A DNA stretch of 44,873 nt, taken from positions 1 to 44,873 of the forward strand of contig CAMDEU010000008.1 in assembly GCA_945897085.1 (NCBI GenBank), written 5' to 3'. Below are positions 44,199-44,873 of the stretch, in pieces; the stretch's first letter is position 1, and each line of letters begins with the position of its first letter. The notes beneath the pieces are model-generated. The model ran no database searches. It saw nothing but the letters and a program-made list of their open reading frames with translations, and was not told the DNA's origin. Source of the DNA: Spirosoma fluviale. Lineage in GTDB: Bacteria; Bacteroidota; Bacteroidia; Cytophagales; Cyclobacteriaceae. The translations under genes and the position numbers were made by a program.

Positions 44199-44873
44199 AT
44201 GAAAAATCTAGTCTTCGGCTTCCTTCTAATTGTACTATCTTCCTCCTGTGGGGTGCTACAGACCCAGCGAAACAAAAACATTTCCTATATGGAGGCTACC
44301 GCTACGCTTCCTCAAAAGAGTTTGAATGTCTTTGCTCCAAAGAAAGCCAAAAATGCACCCGTCTTGATCTTTATTCACGGAGGGAGTTGGCACAGTGGTA
44401 AAAAAGAGATGTACGATTTTATGGGCAATCGCCTCGCGGCAAAAGGGGTGGTGTCGGTTATCATCGATTATCCCTTGGCGCCGGCCTACCAACTTTCAGC
44501 AATGGAAAAGGCAAGTGCGCGAGCCGTCCAATGGGTGAAGGAAAACATTGCTTCCTATGGAGGAGATCCGATGAATATGTATGTTTCAGGACACTCGGCT
44601 GGAGGTCATCTGGCAGCCTTGATAGCGATCAAGGAAGAGCCTTGGAAGGAATTGGGTACGACAAATCCCTTGAAAGGAGCTATTCTGAACGATCCTGCGG
44701 GTTTGGATTGGTACTGGTTCCTGACCGAGCTCAAGGAAAAATACAATAAGGAAGACAATTACGATGCCTTCACGGCTGACCCTGCGGTGTGGAAAACCTA
44801 TTCACCGATTTATTACCTGGAGTCCAAGGAAATTCCGCTTTTGCTGATGGAAGGGGAGCTCACCTATCCTGGA
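44199..44873 (+). CDS. Lipoprotein alpha/beta hydrolase (carboxylesterase-like), truncated by window end
   Basis: The first 225 residues of a gene that runs off the window. The ATG at 44199 gives KNLVFGFLLIVLSSSCG, a lipoprotein signal with the lipid Cys near residue 17. The mature part has VLIFIHGGSWHSGKK, the HGG oxyanion motif of the hormone-sensitive-lipase/BD-FAE type, and GHSAGGHL with the nucleophile Ser. Members hydrolyse small carboxyl or acetyl esters. Catalytic Asp and His lie beyond the end, so the family is clear but the substrate is not. It follows nadB by 112 bases and probably has its own promoter. Confidence 0.85.
   Translation, partial: MKNLVFGFLLIVLSSSCGVLQTQRNKNISYMEATATLPQKSLNVFAPKKAKNAPVLIFIHGGSWHSGKKEMYDFMGNRLAAKGVVSVIIDYPLAPAYQLSAMEKASARAVQWVKENIASYGGDPMNMYVSGHSAGGHLAALIAIKEEPWKELGTTNPLKGAILNDPAGLDWYWFLTELKEKYNKEDNYDAFTADPAVWKTYSPIYYLESKEIPLLLMEGELTYPG

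Noticed and set aside
1-44873. CRISPR arrays, insertion sequences, integrases or phage genes
   Set aside because: No regularly spaced repeats of 20-40 bases, no transposase or integrase motifs and no structural phage genes were found on either strand.

Overview
The window looks like a chromosomal segment of a Bacteroidota bacterium. A Cytophagales or Cyclobacteriaceae member such as an Algoriphagus relative is my best guess, but that is inference. The signs are: Bacteroidota-type promoters (TTTG, about 20 bases, TAnnTTTG) before tRNA-Leu and the agmatine operon; few recognisable Shine-Dalgarno sequences; many exported lipoproteins and twin-arginine-like enzymes for sugar use; a DUF4924-like protein; and the long PurF-like amidotransferase. 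No phage, integrase, transposase, rRNA or CRISPR array was seen.

Layout. 51-3147: two convergent helicases, an SF1 (IGHMBP2/DNA2-like) enzyme and a DEAD-box RNA helicase. 3358-11638: an A/T-richer carbohydrate block with a lipoprotein dehydrogenase carrying a C-terminal cytochrome c, an exported TIM-barrel isomerase/epimerase, a short-chain dehydrogenase, a GntP-type permease and a GH20 lipoprotein. 11822-14747: terminator, dienelactone hydrolase-like protein, NTF2-like secreted protein, a higBA toxin-antitoxin pair with a palindromic operator candidate, and a DUF1456 protein. 14916-20916: a large radical SAM protein with an unusual cysteine spacing, a DUF4924-like protein, lepA, folD and tRNA-Leu(GAG) with its own promoter and terminator. 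20946-29713: MauG-like cytochrome c peroxidase, an intergenic multi-hairpin element, DsrE-like protein, PurF-like protein, M42 peptidase, DUF1080 protein and valS. 29810-37678: CocE/NonD hydrolase, fumarylacetoacetase, glycerophosphodiesterase, a lipoprotein TIM-barrel epimerase, a membrane protein and a CE1-type esterase. 37857-38429: two small antitoxin-like genes. 38590-40542: aguB-aguA, agmatine to putrescine. 40679-44086: nadC-nadA-nadB, de novo NAD synthesis. 44199-end: a truncated alpha/beta hydrolase lipoprotein.

How the genes work together. The clearest functional units are nadCAB (aspartate to nicotinate mononucleotide), aguBA, higBA, and the 3358-9318 set. I read the last as an oxidative sugar route beginning outside the cytoplasmic membrane: oxidation by a cytochrome-linked propeller enzyme, isomerisation or cleavage by an exported TIM-barrel protein, uptake of a sugar acid by GntP and cytoplasmic reduction/oxidation by the SDR. 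Its substrate is unknown. The rest is a mix of housekeeping genes (lepA, folD, valS) and single catabolic genes. All readings are by eye; no database search was run.
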